Assembly (NCBI GenBank): GCA_029567325.1
Contig: JAKQLF010000346.1
Location: forward strand, 1 to 47,735
DNA length: 47,735 nt
Direction of reading: 5' to 3'
Origin: Bacteroidota bacterium
GTDB lineage: Bacteria > Bacteroidota > Bacteroidia > Chitinophagales > Saprospiraceae
Positions 17,136-24,764 of the stretch are shown piece by piece. Each line of letters starts with the position of its first letter. Position 1 is the stretch's first letter. The position numbers were made by a program, and so were the translations under genes. The notes beneath the pieces were generated by a model. That model saw only the letters and a program-made list of their open reading frames with translations, was not told where the DNA came from and searched no databases.

Positions 17136-17729
17136 TTAGCTTTCGATTATTTTTTTCTTCAGTGCAGTGAATTCTTCCTCAGAAAGAATGCCAGAAGCTT
17201 TCATGTCAGCAAGCTCTTTCAATTTGTCAATGGCATTGGAAGTATCTACCGCTTTTTCTTTTTTGCTTTGTTGTTTTTGAATTTCTTTAGCAACTTCCTT
17301 ACCCTTTTCGAACTTTTCATCGTAATATTTTTTCAATCTCATTGGATCAAAATCCAAGAAAGTGCCACCTGTTTCAAAATGTTTTTTGAATGCTTCACCC
17401 AATGCATAAGAGGAAGCTCCAGACAAAATTGCCAGTGTTATTCCACCCAATACACTACCGACTCCAGGAATGAATTTTACAGCCCTTGCTCCCAATCTGG
17501 CCAATCCACTGGTTGTAAGACTTGTAATAATGGCTTTACCCTCTGTCTGTTTGAAATCGACCTCATACAATTTACTTAACTGTCTGATCATATCCAATTG
17601 GATGGCGCTTACTGCGAATAGGTCTGCTATAGGTATTGGAATAAAACCAGCGCCCATGGACCAAATCATGTGATTTTTGATGATGGAATCAGCGTCTGTA
17701 CTCCTATTGGTTTTCTTTATTTCTTCCAT
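17136..17729 (-). CDS. DUF697 (YcjF-like) protein with C-terminal SHOCT domain
   Basis: 197 residues. Residues 20-120 contain hydrophobic, glycine-rich segments (GAGFIPIPIADLFAVSAIQ, then FIPGVGSVLGGITLAILSGA) typical of DUF697, a family of membrane-associated proteins of unknown function often paired with GTPases. Residues 165-195 (LKELADMKASGILSEEEFTA then LKKK) are a SHOCT module, a short C-terminal helix pair thought to drive oligomerisation or targeting. A charged linker (KEIQKQQSKKEKA) separates them. No signal peptide is present. The gene stands alone between ppk1 and yjbQ. Its function is unknown. Confidence 0.75.
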   Translation of the reverse strand: MEEIKKTNRSTDADSIIKNHMIWSMGAGFIPIPIADLFAVSAIQLDMIRQLSKLYEVDFKQTEGKAIITSLTTSGLARLGARAVKFIPGVGSVLGGITLAILSGASSYALGEAFKKHFETGGTFLDFDPMRLKKYYDEKFEKGKEVAKEIQKQQSKKEKAVDTSNAIDKLKELADMKASGILSEEEFTALKKKIIES

Positions 17730-17826
17730 TTTAAATGCTTATTTTTAGTAAAGTTAATGGTAATTGGACTCCAAATGTTCCCTGACTTATACTTTATAGA
17801 TAAACTCACCCGCTCTGACGATAAAC

Positions 17827-18234
17827 TTAATGATAAATCGTAATAACCAATTTCCTTGCAGACACCCGGTTTCTGAATTCACACAGATAAATTCCTTGCC
17901 ATGTGCCCAAATTTAGTCTACCATTTGTGATCGGAATCGTGACCGATGAACCAATAAATGAACTTTTAATGTGAGCAGGCATATCGTCCGGGCCTTCAAT
18001 AGTGTGTACTAAACCAGGTAGATTTTCTGGTACGATTTTATTGACAAAAGTTTCAAAATCAGTCCGCACATCTGGATCTGCATTTTCATTGATTGTCAAG
18101 GCTGCAGAAGTATGTTTGATAAAAACATGCAACAAACCTGCTTGAGGAAGCTGAATTCCCTGTAAAATTTCGGAAGTTACCAGATGATATCCTCTTCTTT
18201 TGGGGCCAATACTTATTTCCTTTTGTTCAATCAT
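17827..18234 (-). CDS. yjbQ: YjbQ family protein (UPF0047; secondary thiamine-phosphate synthase-like)
   Basis: 135 residues, the full family length. LLHVFIKHTSAALTINENAD (residues 34-53) and the C-terminal LGTWQGIYLCEFRNR are the two signature blocks; the latter contains the metal-site glutamate. The family has weak thiamine-phosphate synthase activity in vitro, but the true role is unsettled. The ATG overlaps the stop of the preceding molybdoenzyme gene by four bases (ATGA), so it is the last, translationally coupled gene of the dNK-yggS-fdhF-yjbQ operon. Confidence 0.92.
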   Translation of the reverse strand: MIEQKEISIGPKRRGYHLVTSEILQGIQLPQAGLLHVFIKHTSAALTINENADPDVRTDFETFVNKIVPENLPGLVHTIEGPDDMPAHIKSSFIGSSVTIPITNGRLNLGTWQGIYLCEFRNRVSARKLVITIYH

Positions 18235-20423
18235 TTCATTTTTTTGATCCTGACCAATGTATTTTTAAATGCAGGAGTTTGACTTCTTTTATCCAATTTT
18301 CCCACTACTACCCTATTTGTTTCTGGATAATAACCCATGACACAACCTCGGGCAATATCAAAAGGCAACACCTCATAATTTTCCAACTTGCCTACCGAAC
18401 TTTCTATTTCAACAAAATCACCCGCAATTATTTTGGCAATTTCCATATCGAGAGGATTCATGAAAACCAGTGTTCTTTTGCTTGCGCCTCTCCACGAATC
18501 TGTTTCTTCATAAATTACACTATTAAATTGCCCTTCACTTCTGACACTCATCAGCAAATATTCATTTTCATCTTGTGTTTGAGGAGTGGGCAATTTTGGA
18601 ATGACAAATTTGGCCTTTCCATCATCCGTGTCAAAAGTGGGTACATGTTTGGTTCTACCCGACAAATGAAAACCTGGACTTTTCTCATTCATTTCACCAA
18701 TTTTTTCAAAACCGGCCACCGTTTTGGCAATCGCTTTTCTGATGTTTTTGTGTAGGATAAAAGGAGAAAAATCAAAAACTTTGGAATCAATCAATACCGA
18801 TGCGACATTCACAATTATCTCTGTTTCTGAGCGGGCATTTTGCATTCTTTTGATACCACCATCGCTCATCCGTATGTAATTAAACATGGATTCTTGGGTA
18901 GTTGTTTGCATTTCTTCATCTCTGGCTAAAACAGGAAAGATGATGATTTCTCCTTCAGTGGGCACCAAATGTCCATCATTAAGAGTCGTTGTGAGGTAGA
19001 TTTTTGTTTTTATTTTATTTAAAGCATTTTCAGCATAAGTGAGATTGGGATTACTTGCATACAAATTACCACCCATTATCCATGCCACATCAACATTTCC
19101 AGCGTCAGCCTCGCGCATGCAAGCCATGGTATCCCAGCCAGGGGATTTGGGCAAAGCAATTTGCAATTGACTTTCAATATTTTCAAAAATGGATTGTTTT
19201 AAAGTAGGGCTTACTCCTACTGAGCCAACTCCTTGCACATTGCTATGTCCTCTCAAGGGTAATAATCCTGCGTTTGGTCTGCCAATCATTCCTCGCAGCA
19301 TAGCCAAATTGGCAATTGATTCTACGTTTTCAACGCCATGAGTGTGGTGGGTAATGCCCATAGCCCAAGTAAATACTACATTTTTTGCTTGCACATAATG
19401 AGCAGCTACATCCATTACTTCAATTTCTGAAACCCCACTTTCTGTACACAATTGCTTGAAATCCATTTGATTTAAAGCTGCGTGATAATCGTCAAAACCA
19501 TTGGTAAAGTGTTGTATAAAAGATGAATCTTCATTGTGATTTTCAATCACTTTTTTTGCAATAGCACTCAAAACGTGTATGTCACAACCTATTTTGGGTT
19601 GTAAATAAATACTGGCTATGTCACTACCCATACTTGTCATAGACCTTACATCAGAAGGAATTGAAAACCTCACCAAACCTGGTTCTTTCACAGGATTAAT
19701 GATCACCACATGGCCTCCTCGGCGTCGGCATTCCATCAATTCTGTGAGAAATCTGGGATGATTTGATGAAGGGTTAGCGCCTATGACGAAGATAAGGTCT
19801 GCAGACTTCAAATCTTTCAAATCAATGGTTGCAGTCGTTGTTCCAATGATTTGGGATAGACCAACTCCTGATGCCTGATGACAATAATAAGAGCAGTTGT
19901 TTACATTATTCGTACCATATAACCTCGCAAAAAGTTGTAAAATAAATGCCGCTTCGTTACTTGATCTACCTGAGCTGTAGAAAAAACTTCTGTTGGGATC
20001 ACAAGCCATCATTCTTTCACAAACCAAAGAAAGCGCTTCGGGCATATTCAACGTAGAAAAATGGAGGTCCCCATCTTTTTTAAACAGTATTTGATCCAAC
20101 CTGCCCAACTTTTCGATAACTCTGGGAGTCAGTAAACTGAGTTTTTCGAGTGGAGTTTTGGTTATAAAATCAACATTAATAGGTGCTTGAATGTCAGTGA
20201 GTTGCGCTTGGACACTTTTTTTACAAATCTGGATGGAATCACCTGCTTCGTTCTTTAAAACACCATCACTTCCGCCCATGCCATATGCACAAGTTTTGCA
20301 AGTGTTTTTAGAAAAAATGGACTTACCTGATTTTAATGGCCCGACCTTGACCATGTATTCCAAAGTCTTGTAAAGGGATTTCCATCCGCCAATATATTTG
20401 CTAAAAATCATGTTTGTAGTCAT
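18231..20423 (-). CDS. FdhF/YdeP-type molybdopterin oxidoreductase
   Basis: 730 residues, predicted to be a cytoplasmic bis-MGD enzyme of the YdeP/FdhF branch. Cys42, Cys45 and Cys67 (TCKTCAYGMGG and QICKK) are candidates for an iron-sulfur cluster, one ligand short of the classic four. NNCSYYCHQASGVGLSQ places Cys181-His182 exactly where formate dehydrogenase H has its molybdenum-ligand selenocysteine and catalytic histidine. Later blocks RRRGGHVVIINPVKEPG and LRGHSNVQGVGSVGVSP are typical. YdeP-type enzymes are linked to acid resistance in E. coli; the substrate is unknown. No molybdopterin synthesis gene is nearby. It overlaps yggS and yjbQ by four bases on each side. Confidence 0.87.
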   Translation of the reverse strand: MTTNMIFSKYIGGWKSLYKTLEYMVKVGPLKSGKSIFSKNTCKTCAYGMGGSDGVLKNEAGDSIQICKKSVQAQLTDIQAPINVDFITKTPLEKLSLLTPRVIEKLGRLDQILFKKDGDLHFSTLNMPEALSLVCERMMACDPNRSFFYSSGRSSNEAAFILQLFARLYGTNNVNNCSYYCHQASGVGLSQIIGTTTATIDLKDLKSADLIFVIGANPSSNHPRFLTELMECRRRGGHVVIINPVKEPGLVRFSIPSDVRSMTSMGSDIASIYLQPKIGCDIHVLSAIAKKVIENHNEDSSFIQHFTNGFDDYHAALNQMDFKQLCTESGVSEIEVMDVAAHYVQAKNVVFTWAMGITHHTHGVENVESIANLAMLRGMIGRPNAGLLPLRGHSNVQGVGSVGVSPTLKQSIFENIESQLQIALPKSPGWDTMACMREADAGNVDVAWIMGGNLYASNPNLTYAENALNKIKTKIYLTTTLNDGHLVPTEGEIIIFPVLARDEEMQTTTQESMFNYIRMSDGGIKRMQNARSETEIIVNVASVLIDSKVFDFSPFILHKNIRKAIAKTVAGFEKIGEMNEKSPGFHLSGRTKHVPTFDTDDGKAKFVIPKLPTPQTQDENEYLLMSVRSEGQFNSVIYEETDSWRGASKRTLVFMNPLDMEIAKIIAGDFVEIESSVGKLENYEVLPFDIARGCVMGYYPETNRVVVGKLDKRSQTPAFKNTLVRIKKMK

Positions 20424-21073
20424 CTTGACCCAAAAAGAGCACTGCCAATCCTGACCATAGTCGCTCCTTCTTCCAAAGCTATTTTATAATCACCACTCAT
20501 ACCCATAGAACGTTCTGAAAAAAAGGAAGCGTCTTTATAAAATTGATTTTTGATCAGAGTAAATAAATCAGACAACGACCTGAATTCTCTTCTGATTTGA
20601 ATTTCATCCTCCACAAAAGATGCCATTCCCATCAAACCACAAACTTCAAGACTTTTTAATTGTTCATAACCGCCGCTTTCCAAATCTTGAAGGAGTTCTG
20701 AAGGTTCATATCCTTGTTTGGTTTCTTCTTCTGCAATTTTTACTTGTAGCAGCACTTTGATCCTCCTATTGTTTTTAATAGCTTCTTTATCAATAGTTTC
20801 TGCCAATTCTAAGCCATCACAAGAATGAATCATGTGTATAAAAGGTGCAATATATTTTACTTTGTTTTTTTGTAATGAGCCGATGAGATGCCAATTTATA
20901 TCTTTTGGTAGTGCTTCGTATTTATCAACCAGTTCCTGTACCCTATTCTCTCCAAAATGTCTTTGGCCTTTGTCATACATTGATTGAATTGCTTCAATAG
21001 GTTTTGTTTTGGAAACAGCGACCAACGTTGCTTTATTGGATTTCTCTACAAAATCTTTGATGCTTTGATACAT
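20420..21073 (-). CDS. yggS: YggS family pyridoxal-phosphate homeostasis protein
   Basis: 217 residues. The PLP-binding lysine sits in LVAVSKTKPIEAI (Lys22). HFGENRVQELVDKYE and WHLIGSLQKNKVKYIAP match the family, as does the C-terminal phosphate-binding SMGMSGDYKIALEEGATMVR. The protein buffers pyridoxal phosphate and affects amino-acid and keto-acid pools; it has no known catalytic turnover. It is slightly short at the N-terminus compared with E. coli YggS. The stop overlaps the start of the molybdoenzyme gene and the start is 5 bases after the kinase gene, so all are one transcript. Confidence 0.93.
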   Translation of the reverse strand: MYQSIKDFVEKSNKATLVAVSKTKPIEAIQSMYDKGQRHFGENRVQELVDKYEALPKDINWHLIGSLQKNKVKYIAPFIHMIHSCDGLELAETIDKEAIKNNRRIKVLLQVKIAEEETKQGYEPSELLQDLESGGYEQLKSLEVCGLMGMASFVEDEIQIRREFRSLSDLFTLIKNQFYKDASFFSERSMGMSGDYKIALEEGATMVRIGSALFGSR

Positions 21074-21078
21074 AGCTT

Positions 21079-21711
21079 TTAAATGATGTTGAAAAGGCCT
21101 CCGATTTCGGCTTCTATTTGATTGATGATGAATCCAAAATCTTCTGGTTTATTGATAAAATCTATTTCATCAATATTGATAATGAGTAATTTACCTTCTT
21201 TATAACCATCGATCCAGTTTTCATACCTTTGGTTGAGTCTTTTGAGGTAGTCGAGGCTCATGTTTCCCTCATAATCTCTACCTCTCAATTGGATGTGATC
21301 TACCAATGTAGGAATTGAACCACGTAGGTAAATAAGCAAATCGGGTCCCTTTACCTGGCTAGACATGGTGTTGAATAAATCAATGTAATTCTTGAAATCA
21401 CGTTCTGCCATCAATCCCATTTCGTATAGATTGGGCGCAAAGATGTGAGCATCCTCATAAATGGTGCGGTCTTGAATAACCGTATTTTGACCGCTCCTGA
21501 TATCTAATACTTGTCTATATCTACTGTTGAGGAAGTAAATCTGAAGGTTGAATGCCCATCGTTTCATGTCCAAATAGAAATCACTTAAATAAGGGTTGGT
21601 ATTGGCATCTTCAAAAAGTGCATCCCACCCATACTGTTTGGACAGCATGCCCGTCAGTGATGTCTTCCCTGCACCAATATTACCTGCCAAAGCTACATGC
21701 TGTATATTCAT
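21079..21711 (-). CDS. deoxynucleoside kinase (dNK/dGK-dAK family)
   Basis: 210 residues. P-loop GNIGAGKTS (10-18), the ERS-equivalent DRTIYEDAHIF (81-91) and the lid region with LRGRDYEGNMSLDYLKRLNQ define the deoxynucleoside kinase family. It salvages deoxynucleosides, probably deoxyadenosine or deoxyguanosine, by phosphorylation with ATP. Glu in FEDANTNPYL (about 34) is the likely general base. It is the first gene of the four-gene operon continuing with yggS, and has a promoter box 29 bases upstream. Confidence 0.9.
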   Translation of the reverse strand: MNIQHVALAGNIGAGKTSLTGMLSKQYGWDALFEDANTNPYLSDFYLDMKRWAFNLQIYFLNSRYRQVLDIRSGQNTVIQDRTIYEDAHIFAPNLYEMGLMAERDFKNYIDLFNTMSSQVKGPDLLIYLRGSIPTLVDHIQLRGRDYEGNMSLDYLKRLNQRYENWIDGYKEGKLLIINIDEIDFINKPEDFGFIINQIEAEIGGLFNII

Positions 21712-21739
21712 ATAAATGTTGGATGTTTAAAAGAGAATT

Positions 21740-21747
21740 CAAAACTA
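21740..21747 (-). promoter_or_regulatory. -7 box for the dNK-yggS-fdhF-yjbQ operon
   Basis: CAAAACTA on the plus strand is TAGTTTTG on the minus strand, an exact TAnnTTTG match. The predicted start is about 22 bases before the ATG at 21711. Confidence 0.6.
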
Positions 21748-21868
21748 ATGATTAAGACCAACATATTGAAAAAATAGTAATGGATTGTTAAAATTCTTTT
21801 GGCTTACCTGTTTGAATCGAGAAATGCGCAGGATATTTTTTTGGATTAGGTTGACAAATCCAATTCAA

Positions 21869-21900
21869 ATTGGTAAATAAGGTTTTAAAACCTAACTTTG
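21869..21900 (+). promoter_or_regulatory. Promoter for gatC and the ABC ATPase
   Basis: A -7 box TAACTTTG (21893-21900) is preceded by ATTG (21869-21872), one base off the TTTG -33 element, at the standard 20-base spacing. The leader to the ATG at 21937 is about 30 bases. Confidence 0.6.
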
Positions 21901-21936
21901 CCGATCAAAAGGACATACTCGTCTAAATTATAATAT

Positions 21937-22224
21937 ATGAAAGTAGATGATCAATTAATTTCGAAACTTGAAAATTTGGCTAGACTCAGATTGACGGAAG
22001 AAGAACGTGAATCATTGGCTGGGGAGCTGGATAAAATTATTGATATGTTTTCCTTGATTGCAGAGGTAAATACGGACAATGTTGCACCACTCAGACACAT
22101 GAATGAAGTTTATAACGTCCTCAGAAATGATGAGCCAATCCAAAATTTGCATATGGATGATGTCAAGGATAATGCACCCAAGATCATCAATAATCTATTT
22201 GCCGTACCTAAAGTGATAGAATAA
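21937..22224 (+). CDS. gatC: Asp-tRNA(Asn)/Glu-tRNA(Gln) amidotransferase subunit C
   Basis: 95 residues, standard length. LISKLENLARLRLTEEERES at the N-terminus, followed by ELDKIIDMFSLIAEVNTDNV, PLRHMNEVYNVLRNDEP and the C-terminal NNLFAVPKVIE match GatC throughout. The subunit stabilises the GatAB complex that converts Glu-tRNA(Gln) or Asp-tRNA(Asn) to the amide forms. gatA and gatB are not in this window. Six bases separate it from the ABC transporter ATPase gene downstream, so both use the promoter at 21869-21900. Confidence 0.93.
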   Translation: MKVDDQLISKLENLARLRLTEEERESLAGELDKIIDMFSLIAEVNTDNVAPLRHMNEVYNVLRNDEPIQNLHMDDVKDNAPKIINNLFAVPKVIE

Positions 22225-22230
22225 TTTAGA

Positions 22231-22962
22231 ATGAAGAATGTTATAAAAATCAATGAATTAGTCAAGACTTACATCATGGGGTCTCAGAAAGTAAACGCAC
22301 TTCGTGGAGTTTCGCTGGAGATCAATGTCAATGAGTATGTGGCTTTAATGGGGCCTTCTGGGTCTGGCAAATCAACACTGATGAATTTGGTTGGTTGCTT
22401 GGATACACCTACAAGTGGAGACTATTTCCTTGATGGTGAGAATGTAAGTCAAATGTCTGATTCTGAATTGGCAGCGGTCAGAAATAAAAAAATTGGCTTC
22501 GTTTTCCAGACTTTCAACCTACTTCCGAGGATGTCTTCTTTAGAAAATGTGGCGTTGCCCCTTGTTTATTCAGGTATGAGTAAAAAATTGAGAGAAGAAA
22601 GAGCTTTGCATGTTTTGGATATTGTAGGCTTGGGTGATAGATATACGCACAAACCCAACGAATTATCAGGAGGTCAAAGACAAAGAGTTGCCATCGCCAG
22701 AGCATTGGTAAACAATCCTTCTATTATCCTTGCAGATGAGCCAACTGGTAACCTTGACACCAAAACTTCTATTGAGATTATGTCAATTTTCGAAGAGATT
22801 CATAACAATGGGAATACGGTCATCATCGTCACTCACGAACCTGATATCGCAGATCACTCGCACAGAATCATCAGACTAAGAGATGGGGTAATCGAATCAG
22901 ATATCAAAAATGAAAGAATTGTGAAAGCCAGCGACCCTACACACAATTATAATATTCGATAA
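22231..22962 (+). CDS. ABC transporter ATP-binding protein (MacB/LolD type)
   Basis: 243 residues. Walker [10 protein letters not shown] (41-49), Q-loop [11 protein letters not shown] (90-100), signature LSGGQRQR (145-152), Walker [13 protein letters not shown] (165-176) and the H-loop [10 protein letters not shown]. The spacing and the TGNLD sequence place it in the MacB/LolD/FtsE-like group, which drives lipoprotein release or macrolide/peptide efflux with FtsX-type membrane partners. No permease gene is adjacent. It is co-transcribed with gatC and converges with purC, 14 bases between stops. Confidence 0.92.
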   Translation: MKNVIKINELVKTYIMGSQKVNALRGVSLEINVNEYVALMGPSGSGKSTLMNLVGCLDTPTSGDYFLDGENVSQMSDSELAAVRNKKIGFVFQTFNLLPRMSSLENVALPLVYSGMSKKLREERALHVLDIVGLGDRYTHKPNELSGGQRQRVAIARALVNNPSIILADEPTGNLDTKTSIEIMSIFEEIHNNGNTVIIVTHEPDIADHSHRIIRLRDGVIESDIKNERIVKASDPTHNYNIR

Positions 22963-22976
22963 CTTTTTGACTTTTA

Positions 22977-23927
22977 CTAGGATTTCAAGTATTTCATGAT
23001 ATTGCCAGACACTCGATTTAAGATGTTTTGAGTATCAGCTTTAATGAATGTTTTTCCGGTGATTAATTCATACAATTGTATGTACCGTTCACTGACTTCC
23101 GTGACAAAATCTTCCGGCATTTCAGGCATTACTTGGTTTTCTTTGCCTTGGAAATGATGCTGCATCAACCATTCACGTACAAATTCTTTTGATAACTGTT
23201 TCTGCGGCTCACCATTTTTTTGTCTGTCTTCATAACCCTCTAAATAGAAATACCTTGAGCTATCTGGAGTGTGAATTTCATCAATAAGGTAAATGTTTTT
23301 TCCCTTTTTGCCAAATTCGTATTTGGTGTCAACAAGTATCAATCCTTGTTTATTGGCCATCTCCTGCCCTCTTTTAAAAAGTAATCTCGTAAAACGCTCA
23401 AGAGTTACCCATTCATCAGCTGTCACCAAATTCTGTTCTAAAATTTCTGTCCGACTGATGTCTTCGTCATGACCTGCTTCTGCTTTGGTTGTTGGGGTGA
23501 TGATCGGATTTGGAAAAGCATCGTTTTGTTTCATACCATCAGGCATTTCTTCTCCGCACAAGATTCTGCCGCCCGCTTCGTAAGTTCTCCAGGCATGGCC
23601 TGCTAAATATCCCCTGATGACCATCTCAATTTTAAACGGATTGCATGCTTCTCCAACAGCCACATTTGGGTCAGGTGATTCCAAAAACCAATTCGGTACT
23701 ATGTCTTGCGTGGCCATCAAAAAATGCTCTGCTATTTGATTCAGCACTTGTCCTTTGTATGGAATGGCTTTGGGCAATACGACATCAAAAGCTGATATGC
23801 GATCCGATGCAACCATGATCAACTTGTCGCCAACGGCATAAACGTCCCTTACTTTTCCTTTATAAAAGGATTTTTGGTTTGGAAATTCAAAATTTGTGGC
23901 TATCAGACAGTGATCTTGTGTATTCAT
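22977..23927 (-). CDS. purC: phosphoribosylaminoimidazole-succinocarboxamide synthase
   Basis: 316 residues from ATG 23927. A TTG upstream at 23984 is in frame but lies beyond the promoter box, so it is not the start. The enzyme joins aspartate to CAIR with ATP in purine synthesis. [20 protein letters not shown] (residues 22-41) and [12 protein letters not shown] are the N-terminal signature; [20 protein letters not shown] and [12 protein letters not shown] continue it, and [14 protein letters not shown] ends with the expected metal-site region. The length suits the longer Bacteroidota/fungal-like form of the enzyme. Confidence 0.95.
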   Translation of the reverse strand: MNTQDHCLIATNFEFPNQKSFYKGKVRDVYAVGDKLIMVASDRISAFDVVLPKAIPYKGQVLNQIAEHFLMATQDIVPNWFLESPDPNVAVGEACNPFKIEMVIRGYLAGHAWRTYEAGGRILCGEEMPDGMKQNDAFPNPIITPTTKAEAGHDEDISRTEILEQNLVTADEWVTLERFTRLLFKRGQEMANKQGLILVDTKYEFGKKGKNIYLIDEIHTPDSSRYFYLEGYEDRQKNGEPQKQLSKEFVREWLMQHHFQGKENQVMPEMPEDFVTEVSERYIQLYELITGKTFIKADTQNILNRVSGNIMKYLKS

Positions 23928-23960
23928 GTGTTGTTTGATGTAAATGTATTTTTCAAGACC

Positions 23961-23968
23961 CAAATATA
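23961..23968 (-). promoter_or_regulatory. -7 box for purC
   Basis: CAAATATA on the plus strand is TATATTTG on the minus strand, an exact TAnnTTTG match 33 bases before the ATG. It fixes the start codon choice for purC. Confidence 0.6.
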
Positions 23969-24085
23969 TATTTTTAAGCCACAAGAATAAAGATTTACTT
24001 CGCCCTCACCAGAAAAATAAATGGACATATCACAATATTTATGCAAATGAGTTCATTTTTTGCAACTATTTAGGTTTTCAAACAT

Positions 24086-24093
24086 TACATTTG
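24086..24093 (+). promoter_or_regulatory. -7 box for the Nudix-like gene
   Basis: TACATTTG fits TAnnTTTG. The predicted start near 24100 supports the ATG at 24120 rather than any codon further upstream. Confidence 0.55.
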
Positions 24094-24119
24094 TTCTTGT
24101 ACTGACGAAAATTCACCAT

Positions 24120-24560
24120 ATGAGTGTACTTGATAAAGTTAGAATTATGATCTACAGGGTTCATGAAAAAGGCCTTGAGATTTTCTTGATGAATAATGAA
24201 ATGTCAAAAGACCCAGAGGTCTGGCATTTACCGCAAGGATTAAACAATCAAATTTCAGGTTCGCTCAATATGCTCGGTAAAGAATTTATCGACTTGGATG
24301 AGGTATCTGACAATCAAGGTTCTCATCACAAAACAATTGCGGTAGAAGGCGATTGGCATGATATCCCATCTATAAGAGGTATGCTAAAGCACGATATCAA
24401 AATAGCCAAAAAAATAATGAAAGAGCACTTGCCTGGTTCTGAAAAAGGTGCATATTTCGCTGCAAAAGAAGCTTTTAAGAAAGTTTTACCTCATGAATAT
24501 GAGGCCATCAAAGAATTATCAGAAATTCTCAAAGACAGAAATACATTAAAAAATATGTAG
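24120..24560 (+). CDS. Nudix-like protein lacking the catalytic Nudix box
   Basis: 146 residues from ATG 24120. The N-terminus VRIMIYRVHEKGLEIFLMNN followed by VWHLPQG looks like the opening beta strands of a Nudix hydrolase, where LPGG/LPQG normally precedes the metal-binding box. The box itself (GX5EX7REUXEEXGU) is absent: the following residues LNNQISGSLNMLGKEFIDLD do not provide the REXXEE glutamates. The C-terminal part AYFAAKEAFKKVLPHEYEAI is helical. It is therefore probably a non-catalytic relative with a binding role, but I cannot assign a function. Confidence 0.55.
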   Translation: MSVLDKVRIMIYRVHEKGLEIFLMNNEMSKDPEVWHLPQGLNNQISGSLNMLGKEFIDLDEVSDNQGSHHKTIAVEGDWHDIPSIRGMLKHDIKIAKKIMKEHLPGSEKGAYFAAKEAFKKVLPHEYEAIKELSEILKDRNTLKNM

Positions 24561-24672
24561 TTTGTTTTGATTGGACTACTCAAATGTTCATTCAGCTATA
24601 ATTTTAAATCTTTTTACATCGTTTTTTGTTTACTTCCTACTTTTATTTAGGTGGCAAATAAAATATACTTTG

Positions 24673-24680
24673 TATATTTG
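24673..24680 (+). promoter_or_regulatory. -7 box for the secreted protease
   Basis: TATATTTG matches TAnnTTTG. The leader to the preferred ATG at 24765 is about 80 bases. Confidence 0.45.
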
Positions 24681-24764
24681 AATTCATTATTCTGCTTGAA
24701 GGTCAATTTGCCAATTTAATTGAATCAATTGCTCGAATATTGTATCAGGAATAGTAATAATTTC

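Noticed and set aside
17085-17579. Plus-strand open frame overlapping the DUF697-SHOCT gene
   Set aside because: Its Phe/Ser/Cys-rich composition is typical of an antisense shadow, while the minus-strand frame has family motifs and a good start.
24720-24764. In-frame TTG start giving an N-terminal extension of the subtilisin
   Set aside because: The extension is unlike a signal sequence; ATG 24765 is closer to the hydrophobic leader and uses a standard codon.
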